A stretch of 64,000 nucleotides of DNA from Tropicibacter oceani (GCF_029958925.1 NZ_CP124616.1:1116001-1180000), one strand, 5' to 3'. Shown: positions 18,939 to 27,820, counted from the first letter of the stretch. Numbers and translations are program-made. Notes: a model not told the origin generated them from the sequence alone.

Positions 18939-19442
18939 TTACAGCTTGCTGTCCTGGCCGCGCAGCTGGCGGGCGCGGGTCAGGATGGCATCCTCGATCG
19001 CGCGGACCGTCGCGGCCGAGGCCGGACCCGACCGCGTCATCAGCGCCACGTTCAGCGACCGGGCATCCAGCGCCGGATCGTTGACATAGATCGTCGCGCG
19101 ATAGGCCTGACCGCCGCCGGGGGGCGTGCCGAACCCGGTGGTGATCACCCCGGTAAAGGGATCGACCGACTGCACCGGCAGGAAGTTCAGCGTCTCAAGC
19201 GCGGCGTTCCAGATATACTTGTTCACCTGGCCAACCTGTCCCTGATCGGGGCGGGCGCGGAAGATGTCCCAGATCGTGCCGCGCGGCTTGCCGCGATCGC
19301 CATAGATGATCTGGTCGTTGGTTTCCTCGGCCGAGGGCGTATCGACCGGCTGGCCCCGGCCACCGCCGAAGACGCTGCAACCGGACTGGGCCGTCAGGGC
19401 AATCACCAGCCCCATTCCCAGTGCAATACGCTTGATGTCCAT
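18939..19442 (-). CDS. DUF3576 domain lipoprotein
   Basis: The protein has 167 residues with a lipoprotein signal sequence and lipobox (about residue 22, 'TAQSGC'). The rest, with 'IWDIFRARPDQGQVGQVNKYIWNAALETLNFLP', 'SVDPFTGVITTGFGTPPG' and 'YRATIYVNDPALDARSLNVAL', matches the DUF3576 family of alphaproteobacterial outer-membrane lipoproteins. The function is unknown; the family is often near leuS-lptE-holA. Confidence 0.88.
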   Translation of the reverse strand: MDIKRIALGMGLVIALTAQSGCSVFGGGRGQPVDTPSAEETNDQIIYGDRGKPRGTIWDIFRARPDQGQVGQVNKYIWNAALETLNFLPVQSVDPFTGVITTGFGTPPGGGQAYRATIYVNDPALDARSLNVALMTRSGPASAATVRAIEDAILTRARQLRGQDSKL

Positions 19443-19869
19443 TTGCAGCCTCCTGCGGAATTCCCGATTTCCCCCTGAATACTCGGCACACGGCGCAGCG
19501 GCAAGCGATCAATGCCCGCCAATTGCGGCCCGGACGGGGGAATACGGGGGAATCCGGCATCAACCACCGTGATGAAAGGAATCGCGGGCGCGCGCGAGGC
19601 ACGTGCGCCTGCAGCAAATGCGCCCGGGGCGCAAGATGCGTGAATGGTCAAAAGGGCTTGGCCGCCTTGTGACTGGCGGATTTTTGCGCAGGAAACGTCG
19701 CGTCGATCCCGGCGGGCAAAAGGCTTGTGACAATTGCGCATCACTGATCCGCTTGTTGCAGGGATGCTTTTTGCATGACTTGCAATGACGGGGGCTGCGG
19801 GCGCATAGAACATCACATCAAGGTCGGGCAACCCGGCTTGGTAGTGCCTTTGAACACATGAGGGAAAAA
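19443..19869. promoter_or_regulatory. Porin upstream region with a 15-bp palindrome
   Basis: This 427-bp gap between the DUF3576 gene and the porin contains no convincing gene. It holds TTGCATGACTTGCAA at 19771-19785, a perfect TTGCA-N5-TGCAA inverted repeat. The porin ribosome binding site AGGGA at 19861-19865 is 5 nt before its ATG. A short plus-strand open frame at 19603-19788 looks like chance. Confidence 0.45.
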
Positions 19870-20952
19870 ATGAAAAAGATTCTGTTCGCGACCACCGCAC
19901 TGGTTGCTACCGCGGGCGCAGCATCGGCAGACATCGCTCTGTCCGGCTGGGCCGAAATGGGCATCGTCGGCGGTGACCGCTATGGCGACAACGCACAATT
20001 CCACACCGACATCGACGTGTCCTTCACCATGACCGGTGAAGCAGACAACGGCCTGACCTTCGGCGCAGTCGTTGATCTGGACGAAAACGGCGCATTCGGC
20101 AACGGCACCCAGGGTGGCGAAACCATCCACGTTGCATACGGCGCAGCCAAGCTGACCATGGGCGACGTTGACGGCGCATTCGACGCAGCCATGCAGGAAG
20201 TCAACATCGGTGGCTCCATCGACGACTCCGAAACCTGGCACGCTGGCTTCAACGCCAACTCCGGCATGGACGGCACCTACGACGGTCAGATCGCCCAGTT
20301 CGCATACTCGTTCAACAGCTTCACCGGCTACCTGTCGGTTGAACTGGACGACGCTGGCGTGTTCGACCCGGTTTGGGGTATCGGTGCACGTTACTCGGCT
20401 GAGCTTGCTGGCCTGACCCTCGGCGTCGGCATCGGCTACCAGTCGGGCGACGAGAACAACGCTACCGTGGCCGCAATCGGTGGTCTCGCAGCTGCCGCTG
20501 CAGCTGACGCAGCTCTGCTGCTGCTGGATCCCGGTGCAACCGCAGACGAGCGTTTCGAAGTGCAAGCCAAAGCATTCGGTGCAGTGGCTGAGCGTTCGGA
20601 CGTCTGGGGCATCAGCCTCGACACCACCTTCAGCAACGGTCTGCAGGCACGTCTGAACTACTCGGAAGCCAACTACTCCGACGTCGCGTTCCTGAACGAC
20701 GAAACCGAATCCTTCTGGGGTCTGGGTCTGGGCTACTCGATGAACGCTCTGACCATCGGCGCCAACTTCGGCAAGTACGATGACCGTTACGGCATCGACG
20801 GCCTGGAAGCCAAAGGCTTTGGTCTGGCAGTGAACTACGATCTGGGTGGCGGTCTCGAAGCCCAGATGGGTTACGGCAAGGAAGAAGTCTCGGCACCCGG
20901 CGTGTCCTACGAGAACGACTCCTTCTCGCTGGGTCTGTCGATGTCCTTCTAA
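19870..20952 (+). CDS. Outer-membrane porin
   Basis: A Rhodobacter-type general porin, 360 residues from the ATG at 19870 (RBS AGGGA 5 nt upstream; the ATG at 19858 lacks one). It has a signal peptide ('MKKILFATTALVATAGAASA'), then alternating beta-strand pattern starting 'DIALSGWAEMGIVGGDRYG', and ends with Phe ('SFSLGLSMSF'), as trimeric porins do. Its codon use differs from its neighbours, favouring GCA/GCT and CGT over GCC/GCG, as expected for a very highly expressed protein. It forms small-molecule channels. Confidence 0.95.
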   Translation: MKKILFATTALVATAGAASADIALSGWAEMGIVGGDRYGDNAQFHTDIDVSFTMTGEADNGLTFGAVVDLDENGAFGNGTQGGETIHVAYGAAKLTMGDVDGAFDAAMQEVNIGGSIDDSETWHAGFNANSGMDGTYDGQIAQFAYSFNSFTGYLSVELDDAGVFDPVWGIGARYSAELAGLTLGVGIGYQSGDENNATVAAIGGLAAAAAADAALLLLDPGATADERFEVQAKAFGAVAERSDVWGISLDTTFSNGLQARLNYSEANYSDVAFLNDETESFWGLGLGYSMNALTIGANFGKYDDRYGIDGLEAKGFGLAVNYDLGGGLEAQMGYGKEEVSAPGVSYENDSFSLGLSMSF

Positions 20953-20980
20953 GGACGTCTACAGCCAGTTAGGCTAAGGG

Positions 20981-21012
20981 AAGAGCGGGCCTTGCGCCCG
21001 CTCTTTTCTTTT
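20981..21012 (+). terminator. Rho-independent terminator of the porin gene
   Basis: Perfect 10-bp arms AAGAGCGGGC (20981-20990) and GCCCGCTCTT (20996-21005) with a 5-nt loop, followed by TTCTTTTG. It starts 29 bp after the porin stop. Confidence 0.93.
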
Positions 21013-21043
21013 GTGCAAAAGGGTCGCCAAAAGGGGGACCGGG

Positions 21044-22510
21044 ATGCTGCCACTTTCGACACAGGACAAAGCTGCCTTGTTCGCGCAGGCGCAGCGGTTG
21101 CACGCGGCAGGCCAAAGACTACAGGCCCGCAAGGCGTTCGAGCAGCTGATTCTGTCCGATCCCGACCACGCGGCAGCCCATGCCTTTCTGTCGACCCTTG
21201 CCTATGAAGACGGCGATGCCGATGGCTTTTTGCATCATACCGCCCGGGCCCTGGATCTTGCCCCGGGATCGCAGCGGTTGTTGCAGGCCGCCGCCGACCG
21301 TTACGGGCGCACCGGGCATGCAGACAAGGCGTTGGATGCCTATGACCGCCTGATCGCCCTTGACCCAAAGGCAATTGCCCCCCGGGCCGACAAGGCGCGC
21401 TATCTTCAGACCCTCGGCCGGTTCGACGATGCAGAAGAGATGTTGCGCAAGCTGATCAAGCGCCACCCCAACCAGCCCGAGCTTTACCGGATTCTGCTGG
21501 GTGGCATCCGGACCAGAAAGGGCGATCCGCTGGTGCGCCAGATGGTCAAGCTGTGGAACGATCCACGGCTGAACGATGCCGGGCGCGTCCACCTGGGCTT
21601 TGCCCTTGCCAAGGCGCTGGAAGAGCAGGGCGAAACCGGCAAGGTCTTTGCCTTTCTGAACCGCGCCAATGCCCTGCAGGCCAAGATCGCGCCGCTTGAT
21701 CCGCAGGCAAAGGATCGTGAAATCGCCGCCGTTCTGGCGGCGCAGGACAGCGACCTGACCCCGATCGACGGGTGCATGGACCCGCGCCCGGTCTTTGTGA
21801 CCGGAATGCCCAGGTCCGGAACGACGCTGGTCGAACAGATCATCGCGGCCCATGGGCAGGCCCATGCGGGCGGAGAAATGGTGCATGCGCTGCGGCAGGC
21901 CTATGCCCATTTCGGCGCCGTCGAAAAGATCAAGCCGCTGGCGCAGATCAGCCCCGCGGCGCTGGCCGACTATGCCGACCACTATCGCCGGCTTGCCATG
22001 CGCGACACCGGCGCGAAAAGCGGCGTGATCACCGACAAGGCGATCCAAAGCTATCTGATCTTCGGTTTGATCCACCGCGCCATGCCCGGCGCCCGGATCA
22101 TCGTGGTGCACCGCGATCCGCGCGACATCGCACTGTCGATCTACAAGAACCACTTTGCCATCGGCACCCACCGCTATGCCAATGACCTGGCCGAGATCGC
22201 GCATGAAATCAAACGGTTCCGCAAGGTGGTGCAACACTGGAAGGACCGGATGCACGGCGTGATCCAGGAGGTCCACTACGAAGCGCTGGTCAGCGATCCC
22301 GAACCGCAGTCCCGCGCGCTGATCGCCGCAGCAGGGCTGGAGTGGGAAGACCAATGCCTGGATTTCCATCAGTCCCGGGCTGCGGTACAGACGCTGAGCC
22401 TGGCGCAGGTGCGCCAACCGATTCACGCCGGCCGCCGCGACGCCTGGCGCCGCTACGAAACCGAGCTTCAGCCATTCATCCACGCCTGGGGGACTGATCC
22501 GTGGGACTAA
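21044..22510 (+). CDS. TPR-domain sulfotransferase
   Basis: The protein has 488 residues from the ATG at 21044, which has AAGGGGG upstream. Residues 1-180 are tetratricopeptide-like helices ('AFLSTLAYEDGDADGFLHHTARALDLAPG', 'ALDAYDRLIALDPKAIAPRADKARYL'). Residues about 250-480 are a sulfotransferase domain: phosphosulfate loop 'GMPRSGTTLVEQ', 'RIIVVHRDPRDIALSIYKNHF' for the 3'-phosphate site. Such fusions are common in alphaproteobacteria and mostly of unknown acceptor. The start of yggS overlaps its last codons, so the two are co-translated. Confidence 0.88.
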   Translation: MLPLSTQDKAALFAQAQRLHAAGQRLQARKAFEQLILSDPDHAAAHAFLSTLAYEDGDADGFLHHTARALDLAPGSQRLLQAAADRYGRTGHADKALDAYDRLIALDPKAIAPRADKARYLQTLGRFDDAEEMLRKLIKRHPNQPELYRILLGGIRTRKGDPLVRQMVKLWNDPRLNDAGRVHLGFALAKALEEQGETGKVFAFLNRANALQAKIAPLDPQAKDREIAAVLAAQDSDLTPIDGCMDPRPVFVTGMPRSGTTLVEQIIAAHGQAHAGGEMVHALRQAYAHFGAVEKIKPLAQISPAALADYADHYRRLAMRDTGAKSGVITDKAIQSYLIFGLIHRAMPGARIIVVHRDPRDIALSIYKNHFAIGTHRYANDLAEIAHEIKRFRKVVQHWKDRMHGVIQEVHYEALVSDPEPQSRALIAAAGLEWEDQCLDFHQSRAAVQTLSLAQVRQPIHAGRRDAWRRYETELQPFIHAWGTDPWD

Positions 22511-23154
22511 ATGACATCGAAACCCGTATTGCCAAAGCCTGCCAGGACGCTGGCCGCCCGCGCGAAGACGTGCAGCTGATCGCCGTCAGCAAGGTCCAGC
22601 CGAATGACCGCGTCGAGGCGGTTCTGCAGCAAGGCCACCGCCTGTTTGGCGAAAACAAGGTACAAGAGGCGGCCGGCAAATGGCCGGATTTCCGGGACCG
22701 CTACGAAAATGTGCAGGTCCACCTGATCGGCCCGCTGCAAACCAACAAGGCGCGTCAGGCGATGGATCTTTTCGACGCCATCCACACCCTCGACCGGCCC
22801 AAACTGGCGAATACTCTGGCCCGCCTCGCGCAGGAAACCGGCCACTGCCCCGATCTGTTCATCCAGATCAACACCGGGGAAGAGCCGCAAAAGGCAGGGG
22901 TTTCCCCCGCCGAGGCCGATGGTTTCATCGCCGAATGCCGGGCGCTGGACCTGCCGATCAAGGGGCTGATGTGCATTCCCCCGGTGGATGAAACCCCCAG
23001 CCTGCATTTCGCGCTTCTGCAAAAAATCGCCAACCGCAACGGCCTTGCCGGGCTCTCGATGGGCATGAGCAGCGATTTCGAGCAGGCCATCGCCTTTGGC
23101 GCCACCCATGTCCGCGTCGGTTCCGCCATCTTCGGGGAACGCACCCCGGCCTGA
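22501..23154 (+). CDS. yggS: YggS family PLP-binding homeostasis protein
   Basis: A PLP-binding protein, single TIM barrel of fold-type III, involved in vitamin B6 and amino/keto-acid balance; no enzymatic reaction is established. The 217 residues include 'VQLIAVSKVQPND' with the PLP lysine, 'LFGENKVQEAAGKWP', 'VHLIGPLQTNKAR', 'LFIQINTGEEPQKAG', 'GLSMGMSSDFEQAI' and 'FGATHVRVGSAIFG'. It starts with GTG at 22501, inside the preceding gene. Confidence 0.93.
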   Translation: MGLNDIETRIAKACQDAGRPREDVQLIAVSKVQPNDRVEAVLQQGHRLFGENKVQEAAGKWPDFRDRYENVQVHLIGPLQTNKARQAMDLFDAIHTLDRPKLANTLARLAQETGHCPDLFIQINTGEEPQKAGVSPAEADGFIAECRALDLPIKGLMCIPPVDETPSLHFALLQKIANRNGLAGLSMGMSSDFEQAIAFGATHVRVGSAIFGERTPA

Positions 23155-23156
23155 TC

Positions 23157-23205
23157 CTTCTTCTTGGCTCAAATACTCCGGGGAGCGCGAGGGGCAGCGC
23201 CCCTC
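23157..23205 (-). repeat. GC-hairpin/AGTATTTT intergenic element (minus orientation)
   Basis: Read on the minus strand, a hairpin with GAGGGGC/GCCCCTC arms (23189-23205) precedes GGAGTATTTGAGCCAAGAAG. It lies 2 bp past the yggS stop and fills most of the gap to the MocR gene. Confidence 0.6.
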
Positions 23206-23274
23206 GTTCCGCCCTGACCACAAGGACCATCAGTCCAGATTGCGCGCGCGATAAGCCCAGTCTATCCTGCGCGC

Positions 23275-24753
23275 ATGGCCATCCCCGTCGAAACCTTCCA
23301 CCTCTCCGCCACCTCGCAGGGCACGCTTCAGGCGCGCATCCAGCAAATGGTGGCCGAAGGCATCCTGGCGGGCCGGTTCCGACCGGGGGAAAAGCTGCCC
23401 TCGACCCGCGGTCTTGCCCATCACCTTGGCGTCAGCCGGATCACCGTGACGCTGGCCTATACCGAACTTCTGGCCAATGACTACCTGACCTCGCGCGGCC
23501 GTTCGGGCTATTTCGTCAGCGAAAACGCTCCCGAACCCCCGGATTTTGGCCCGCTGGCGCCGCGCCGCGACCAGGTCGACTGGGACGCGGCTTTTGCCCA
23601 GCGGTTCAGCAATGGCGCCAATCTGGGCATGAACAAACCGCTGGATTGGGCGCGCTTCCGCTTTCCTTTCATCTACGGGCAGGCCGACCCCAAGCTGTTC
23701 GACCATGCCAACTGGCGGCTATGCGCGACGCAGGCGCTGGGGGCGCGCGATTTCATGGCGCTGACGCAGGATCAATACGATCAGGATGATGCCGAACTGG
23801 CCACCTTCATCGCGCGCCACACCCTGCCACGCCGCGGCATCCAGGCCGCCCCGGATGAAATCCTGATCACGTTGGGTGCGCAGAATGCGCTGTGGTTGGC
23901 GGCGCAGATCCTTGCCTCGCGCGGGCGGCGTGTGGCGATCGAAAACCCCTGTTACCCGGCGTTGCGGGAAATCCTGCGTCAGGGCGGCGCGCAGGTCACC
24001 CCGGTGGATGTCGATCAGGAAGGCCTGCCCCCCGATGCGGTGCCGCGCGACACGCAGGTGATCTTTACAACTCCCAGCCACCAATGTCCGACCTCGGCCA
24101 CCCTACCGCGCGCCCGGCGCGAGGCCTTGCTGAAACGCGCTTCACAGATCAACGCGCTGATCGTCGAGGATGATTACGAATTCGAGATGTCTTTTCTCAA
24201 ACCGCCCAGCCCGGCGCTCAAAAGCCTCGATGAAGAGGGGCGGGTGATCTATGTCGGCAGCTTTTCCAAATCGCTGTTTCCGGGGTTGCGGCTGGGCTAT
24301 CTGGTCGGCTCAGCCCCCTTCATTCGCGAGGCCCGCGCCCTGCGCGCCAGCATGTTGCGCCATCCGCCCGGGCATGTGCAGCGCACGGCGGCCTATTACC
24401 TGTCGCTTGGCCATTACGATGCGCAGGTGCGCCGGATGGGCCGCGCGCTGGGGGACCGCCGCAAGATCATGGAGCGGGCCATCGCGGCCCATGGGCTGGA
24501 GATCGCCGGCAAGGGCGCGCATGGCGGATCAAGCATCTGGATGCAGGCCCCCGAGGGCGTCGACAGCCGCGCCCTGGCCGCGCAACTGCATCAGGACAGC
24601 GTGCTGATCGAACCCGGCACGCCGTTTTTCGCGCAAAACGCACCGCCGACACGGTTTTACCGCCTTGGCTACAGTTCGATCCCCTCCGAGCGCATCGAAG
24701 AGGGCATCGCCCTGATCGCCGCCGCGCTTGCACAAGGCCCGCAAGGGGGCTAA
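23275..24753 (+). CDS. MocR-type regulator (GntR helix-turn-helix plus aminotransferase domain)
   Basis: The protein has 492 residues. The N-terminal 75 residues are a GntR winged helix ('IQQMVAEGILAGRFRPGEKLPSTRGLAHHLGVSRITVTLAYTELLANDYL'). The rest is a fold-type I aminotransferase-like domain with 'EDDYEFEM' (PLP Asp-Tyr) and the PLP lysine 'SFSKSLFPGLRLGYLV'. MocR/PdxR proteins are usually regulators sensing PLP and amino acids rather than catalysts. It follows yggS, another PLP protein, in the same direction, and is 9 bp from ribF. Confidence 0.92.
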   Translation: MAIPVETFHLSATSQGTLQARIQQMVAEGILAGRFRPGEKLPSTRGLAHHLGVSRITVTLAYTELLANDYLTSRGRSGYFVSENAPEPPDFGPLAPRRDQVDWDAAFAQRFSNGANLGMNKPLDWARFRFPFIYGQADPKLFDHANWRLCATQALGARDFMALTQDQYDQDDAELATFIARHTLPRRGIQAAPDEILITLGAQNALWLAAQILASRGRRVAIENPCYPALREILRQGGAQVTPVDVDQEGLPPDAVPRDTQVIFTTPSHQCPTSATLPRARREALLKRASQINALIVEDDYEFEMSFLKPPSPALKSLDEEGRVIYVGSFSKSLFPGLRLGYLVGSAPFIREARALRASMLRHPPGHVQRTAAYYLSLGHYDAQVRRMGRALGDRRKIMERAIAAHGLEIAGKGAHGGSSIWMQAPEGVDSRALAAQLHQDSVLIEPGTPFFAQNAPPTRFYRLGYSSIPSERIEEGIALIAAALAQGPQGG

Positions 24754-24762
24754 CCCAACCGC

Positions 24763-25695
24763 ATGAAAATTATCCGTGACTATCAGTATGTCCGCCCTGA
24801 AGACCGCGGTGCCAGCGCCGCCATCGGCAATTTCGATGGTGTTCACCTGGGCCATCAGGCGGTGATCGACCTTGCGCGCAAGGCCGCGCCGGATGCGCCG
24901 TTGGGGGTGCTGACCTTTGAGCCGCACCCGCGCGAATACTTCGCCCCCGATGCGCCGCCCTTCCGCCTGATGAGCGCCGAGGCCCGCGCCTCGCGGCTTG
25001 AAAAGCTGGGGGTGGATAGGCTGTACCAGCTGAACTTCAATACCGCGCTGGCCTCGTTGACGCCGCGCGAGTTCGCGCAAAAGGTCATCCATGACGGGCT
25101 GGGCCTGACCCATATCGTTGTCGGCGCCGATTTCTGTTTCGGCAAGGGCAGGGCGGGCAATGTCACCGATCTGCAGGCCTTTGGCGCGGAAATGGGCTTT
25201 GGCGTCACGGTGGCCGAGATCCTTGAAACCGGCGGGATCGAGATTTCGTCGACCGCGATCCGCGAGGCGCTGAGCGAAGGCCGCCCCCGCGACGCCGCGG
25301 CGCAACTGGGCCATTGGCACCGGATCGAAGGCGAAGTGATCGGCGGCGAACAGCGTGGCCGCGTGCTTGGCTATCCCACCGCGAACATGAGCATCGATGG
25401 CCTGCATCCGCCCGCCTTTGGCGTCTATGCCGTGCTGGTCGAGGTGCTGGATGGTCCGCACAAGGGCCAGTACCACGGCGCCGCCTCGGTCGGGGTGCGG
25501 CCGATGTTCGACGGCCAGTTCCCCAACATCGAAACCTTCCTGTTCGACTTTACCGGCGATCTGTATGGCGCGACCCTGTCGGTCGCCCTTGTCGATTACC
25601 TGCGCCCCGAATTGAAGTTCGACAGCCTCGAGGCGTTGATCGAACAGATGGATGCCGACTGCACGCAGTCCCGCGGCATTCTGGCGGCGCTATGA
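24763..25695 (+). CDS. ribF: Bifunctional riboflavin kinase / FAD synthetase
   Basis: Makes FMN from riboflavin and then FAD. The 310 residues have an N-terminal nucleotidyltransferase domain ('AAIGNFDGVHLGHQAVIDLA' with the HxGH motif, 'IVVGADFCFGKGRAGNV', 'SSTAIREALSEG') and a C-terminal riboflavin kinase domain ('GRVLGYPTANMSIDGL', 'YHGAASVGVRPMFDGQ'). The stop overlaps the ATG of the next gene (ATGA). Confidence 0.96.
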   Translation: MKIIRDYQYVRPEDRGASAAIGNFDGVHLGHQAVIDLARKAAPDAPLGVLTFEPHPREYFAPDAPPFRLMSAEARASRLEKLGVDRLYQLNFNTALASLTPREFAQKVIHDGLGLTHIVVGADFCFGKGRAGNVTDLQAFGAEMGFGVTVAEILETGGIEISSTAIREALSEGRPRDAAAQLGHWHRIEGEVIGGEQRGRVLGYPTANMSIDGLHPPAFGVYAVLVEVLDGPHKGQYHGAASVGVRPMFDGQFPNIETFLFDFTGDLYGATLSVALVDYLRPELKFDSLEALIEQMDADCTQSRGILAAL

Positions 25696-26171
25696 GCGAT
25701 CCGATCGACCGCAGCGGTTTGTCCCCGCGTTTCTGGGAACGCAAGAAACTGACCGACATGACCCCGCAAGAGTGGGAGGCGCTGTGCGACGGCTGCGGCA
25801 AATGCTGCCTGAACAAGCTTGAGGACGAAGACACCGGAGAGGTCGCCCTGACCCGCGTCGCCTGCCGGCTGTTCGACGACACCACCTGTCGCTGCGCCAA
25901 GTATGAGATCCGTCACCAGTTCGTGCCCGAATGCATCGTGATGAAGCCGTCGAACATCGACCAGCACGCCTATTGGATGCCGCAGACCTGTGCCTACAAA
26001 CGCCTGTACGAGGGCAATGCCCTGCCCGAATGGCATCCGCTGCTGACCGGCACCCCCGACTCGGTGCACGAGGCGGGGGTGTCGATGCAGCACCGCACGG
26101 TTGCCGAATTCGAAGTTTCGGACGAGGATTGGGAAGACCACATTATCGACGAACCCCTGGGGAACACGTGA
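25692..26171 (+). CDS. YcgN family cysteine-cluster protein
   Basis: The protein has 159 residues of the YcgN (UPF0260) type. Conserved cysteines: 'LCDGCGKCCLNKLED' (four) and 'CRLFDDTTCRCAKY' plus 'PECIVMKP', 'PQTCAYKRLYEG'. The arrangement resembles metal-binding zinc/iron clusters; function unknown. The start overlaps the ribF stop by 4 bp, and its stop overlaps the ltaE start by 1 bp, so the three genes are translationally coupled. Confidence 0.93.
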   Translation: MSDPIDRSGLSPRFWERKKLTDMTPQEWEALCDGCGKCCLNKLEDEDTGEVALTRVACRLFDDTTCRCAKYEIRHQFVPECIVMKPSNIDQHAYWMPQTCAYKRLYEGNALPEWHPLLTGTPDSVHEAGVSMQHRTVAEFEVSDEDWEDHIIDEPLGNT

Positions 26172-27220
26172 TGAATTTTGCCTCTGACAACGGCGGGCCG
26201 GTCCCGACGCAGGTTCTGGATGCCCTGGCCCGGGCGAACGAAGGCTATGCCCCCGGCTATGGCAGCGATCCGCTGACTTCCGAGGTCTGTGACCAGATCC
26301 GCGAGCTGTTCGAGGCGCCCGAGGCGGCGGTCTATCTGGTCGGGCTGGGCACGGCGGCGAACGTGCTGGCGCTGGCCACGCTGGTCCAGCCCTATGATAC
26401 GGTCTTTTGTTCGCCCGATGCGCACATCCACATGGATGAATGCAATGCGCCCGAATTCTATACCGGCGGGGCCAAGCTGACGCTGGTACCGGGCAGCGAC
26501 GTGATGACCCCGCAGGCCCTGCGCACCGCCATCGAAGGCGAGGAAAACCGCGGCGTCCACGGCCCGCAGCGCGGCGCGGTGTCGATCACCAATGTGACCG
26601 AGGGCGGCAATGTCTATGCGCTGGACCAGATGCGCGCGCTGTGCGACGTGGCCCGCGACTTCCATTTGCCCGTGCATCTGGACGGCGCGCGCTTTGCCAA
26701 TGCCTGCGTCGCGCTGGGCTGCACCCCGGCTGAAATGACCTGGAAACTGGGTGTTGATGTTGCGGTCTTTGGCGGCACCAAGAACGGCTTGATGGGGGTC
26801 GAGGCGGTGATCTTTTTCGATCCGAAACACGCCCGCGAATTCGAGTTGCGGCGCAAGCGCGGCGCGCAGCTTTACTCCAAGCACCGCTATCTTGCCGCCC
26901 AGATGCAGGCCTATCTGCAGGGCGATCTGTGGAGCAAGCTGGCCCTGCGCGCCAATACTGCCGGGCAGCGCCTGCGCGCGGGGTTGCAGCGGCTTGGGCT
27001 TGAGATCGTCAATGAAACGCAGGCCAACATGGTGTTTTTCCGCGCGCCGCTGGGGTTGCACAGGGCGGTGATGGCGCAGGGCGCCGTCTATCATCTGTGG
27101 GGGGCTGATCAAGGGGGCGACGACACGGTCGTCACGGCGCGCCTGGTCTGTGACTGGTCGATCTGCGAACGCGACGTCGACCGCTTCCTGTCGCTGGTTG
27201 CGGCGCAAGTGCAGGCATAG
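26171..27220 (+). CDS. ltaE: Low-specificity L-threonine aldolase family enzyme
   Basis: Fold-type I PLP enzyme splitting L-threonine/L-allo-threonine to glycine and acetaldehyde. The 349 residues start at the ATG at 26171 ('MNFASDNGGPVPTQVLDAL'). Seen: 'GYGSDPLTSEVCDQI', 'HIHMDECNAPEF' (histidine near PLP), 'VHLDGARFANACVALG' and the PLP lysine 'VAVFGGTKNGLMG'. It is coupled by a TGATG overlap to the YcgN gene. Confidence 0.92.
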   Translation: MNFASDNGGPVPTQVLDALARANEGYAPGYGSDPLTSEVCDQIRELFEAPEAAVYLVGLGTAANVLALATLVQPYDTVFCSPDAHIHMDECNAPEFYTGGAKLTLVPGSDVMTPQALRTAIEGEENRGVHGPQRGAVSITNVTEGGNVYALDQMRALCDVARDFHLPVHLDGARFANACVALGCTPAEMTWKLGVDVAVFGGTKNGLMGVEAVIFFDPKHAREFELRRKRGAQLYSKHRYLAAQMQAYLQGDLWSKLALRANTAGQRLRAGLQRLGLEIVNETQANMVFFRAPLGLHRAVMAQGAVYHLWGADQGGDDTVVTARLVCDWSICERDVDRFLSLVAAQVQA

Positions 27221-27241
27221 GGCGGGGCAATCCACCCCGCC
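27221..27241. terminator. GC stem-loop between ltaE and hspQ
   Basis: Arms GGCGGGG and CCCCGCC with a 7-nt loop, placed between the two convergent genes. There is no T-run, so it may be a weak or bidirectional terminator. Confidence 0.42.
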
Positions 27242-27246
27242 GTGCG

Positions 27247-27573
27247 TCAGTTCATCTGAAAGTGCAGTTCATAGCTGCCGTCGTGGAAGGCGCCGAACAG
27301 GTCGGGAATGTCCGGGTGATCCACCGGTTCACCTGAATAGTCGGCCACAAGGTTCTGTTCCGACACATAGGCCACGTAAAAGCTCTGATCGTTTTCGGCC
27401 AGCAGGTGGTAGAACGGCTGCTGCTTCTTGGGGCGTGATTCTTCGGGAATCGCCTCGTACCATTCGTCGGTGTTGCTGAACTGCGGGTCCACATCAAAGA
27501 CCACCCCGCGAAAGGGGTGCTTGCGATGGCGGACAACCTGGCCCAGATGGTATTTCGCGCGTTGACGGATCAT
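27247..27573 (-). CDS. hspQ: Heat-shock protein HspQ
   Basis: A hemimethylated-DNA-binding-type protein; in enterics HspQ is an adaptor and specificity factor of Lon protease. The 108 residues start at 27573 ('MIRQRAKYHLGQVVRHRKHPFRGVVFD'), with a GAGAGGT ribosome site. It also shows 'PFYHLLAENDQ', 'YVAYVSEQNLVAD' and 'HPDIPDLFG'. A longer open frame upstream (to 27906) has no family similarity. Confidence 0.95.
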   Translation of the reverse strand: MIRQRAKYHLGQVVRHRKHPFRGVVFDVDPQFSNTDEWYEAIPEESRPKKQQPFYHLLAENDQSFYVAYVSEQNLVADYSGEPVDHPDIPDLFGAFHDGSYELHFQMN

Positions 27574-27616
27574 GCTGCACCTCTCAGTGCCATTCTTAAC
27601 GTGAAAAGTGGCCATA

Positions 27617-27633
27617 TGTCCAACTTTGGGACA
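27617..27633. promoter_or_regulatory. TGTCC-N7-GGACA palindrome upstream of hspQ
   Basis: A perfect 5-bp inverted repeat separated by 7 bp, located 44 bp upstream of the hspQ start in the divergent gap to the lipoprotein gene. It overlaps a possible -35 TTGGAC with a TAAGAAT-like -10 further downstream on the minus strand. It may be a regulator site. Confidence 0.35.
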
Positions 27634-27820
27634 CATTTTCGCCGGAAACACTGTGTGAAGCGGAAACCGACAGTTGTGAACAAGATAGCGAAAATCCGCG
27701 GAATTCAACCCCTTCTTCTTGGGTTGCGCCAAGACTCGCGCATTTGGGAAATGTGATTTCCACCCGCGCGACAATCGGCTAAACTGTGGCAAAAGACTAA
27801 TAAACAAAAGCGAGAGGCAG

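Noticed and set aside
19603-19788. Short plus-strand frame before the porin
   Set aside because: No ribosome site, no family pattern and located in a regulatory region.
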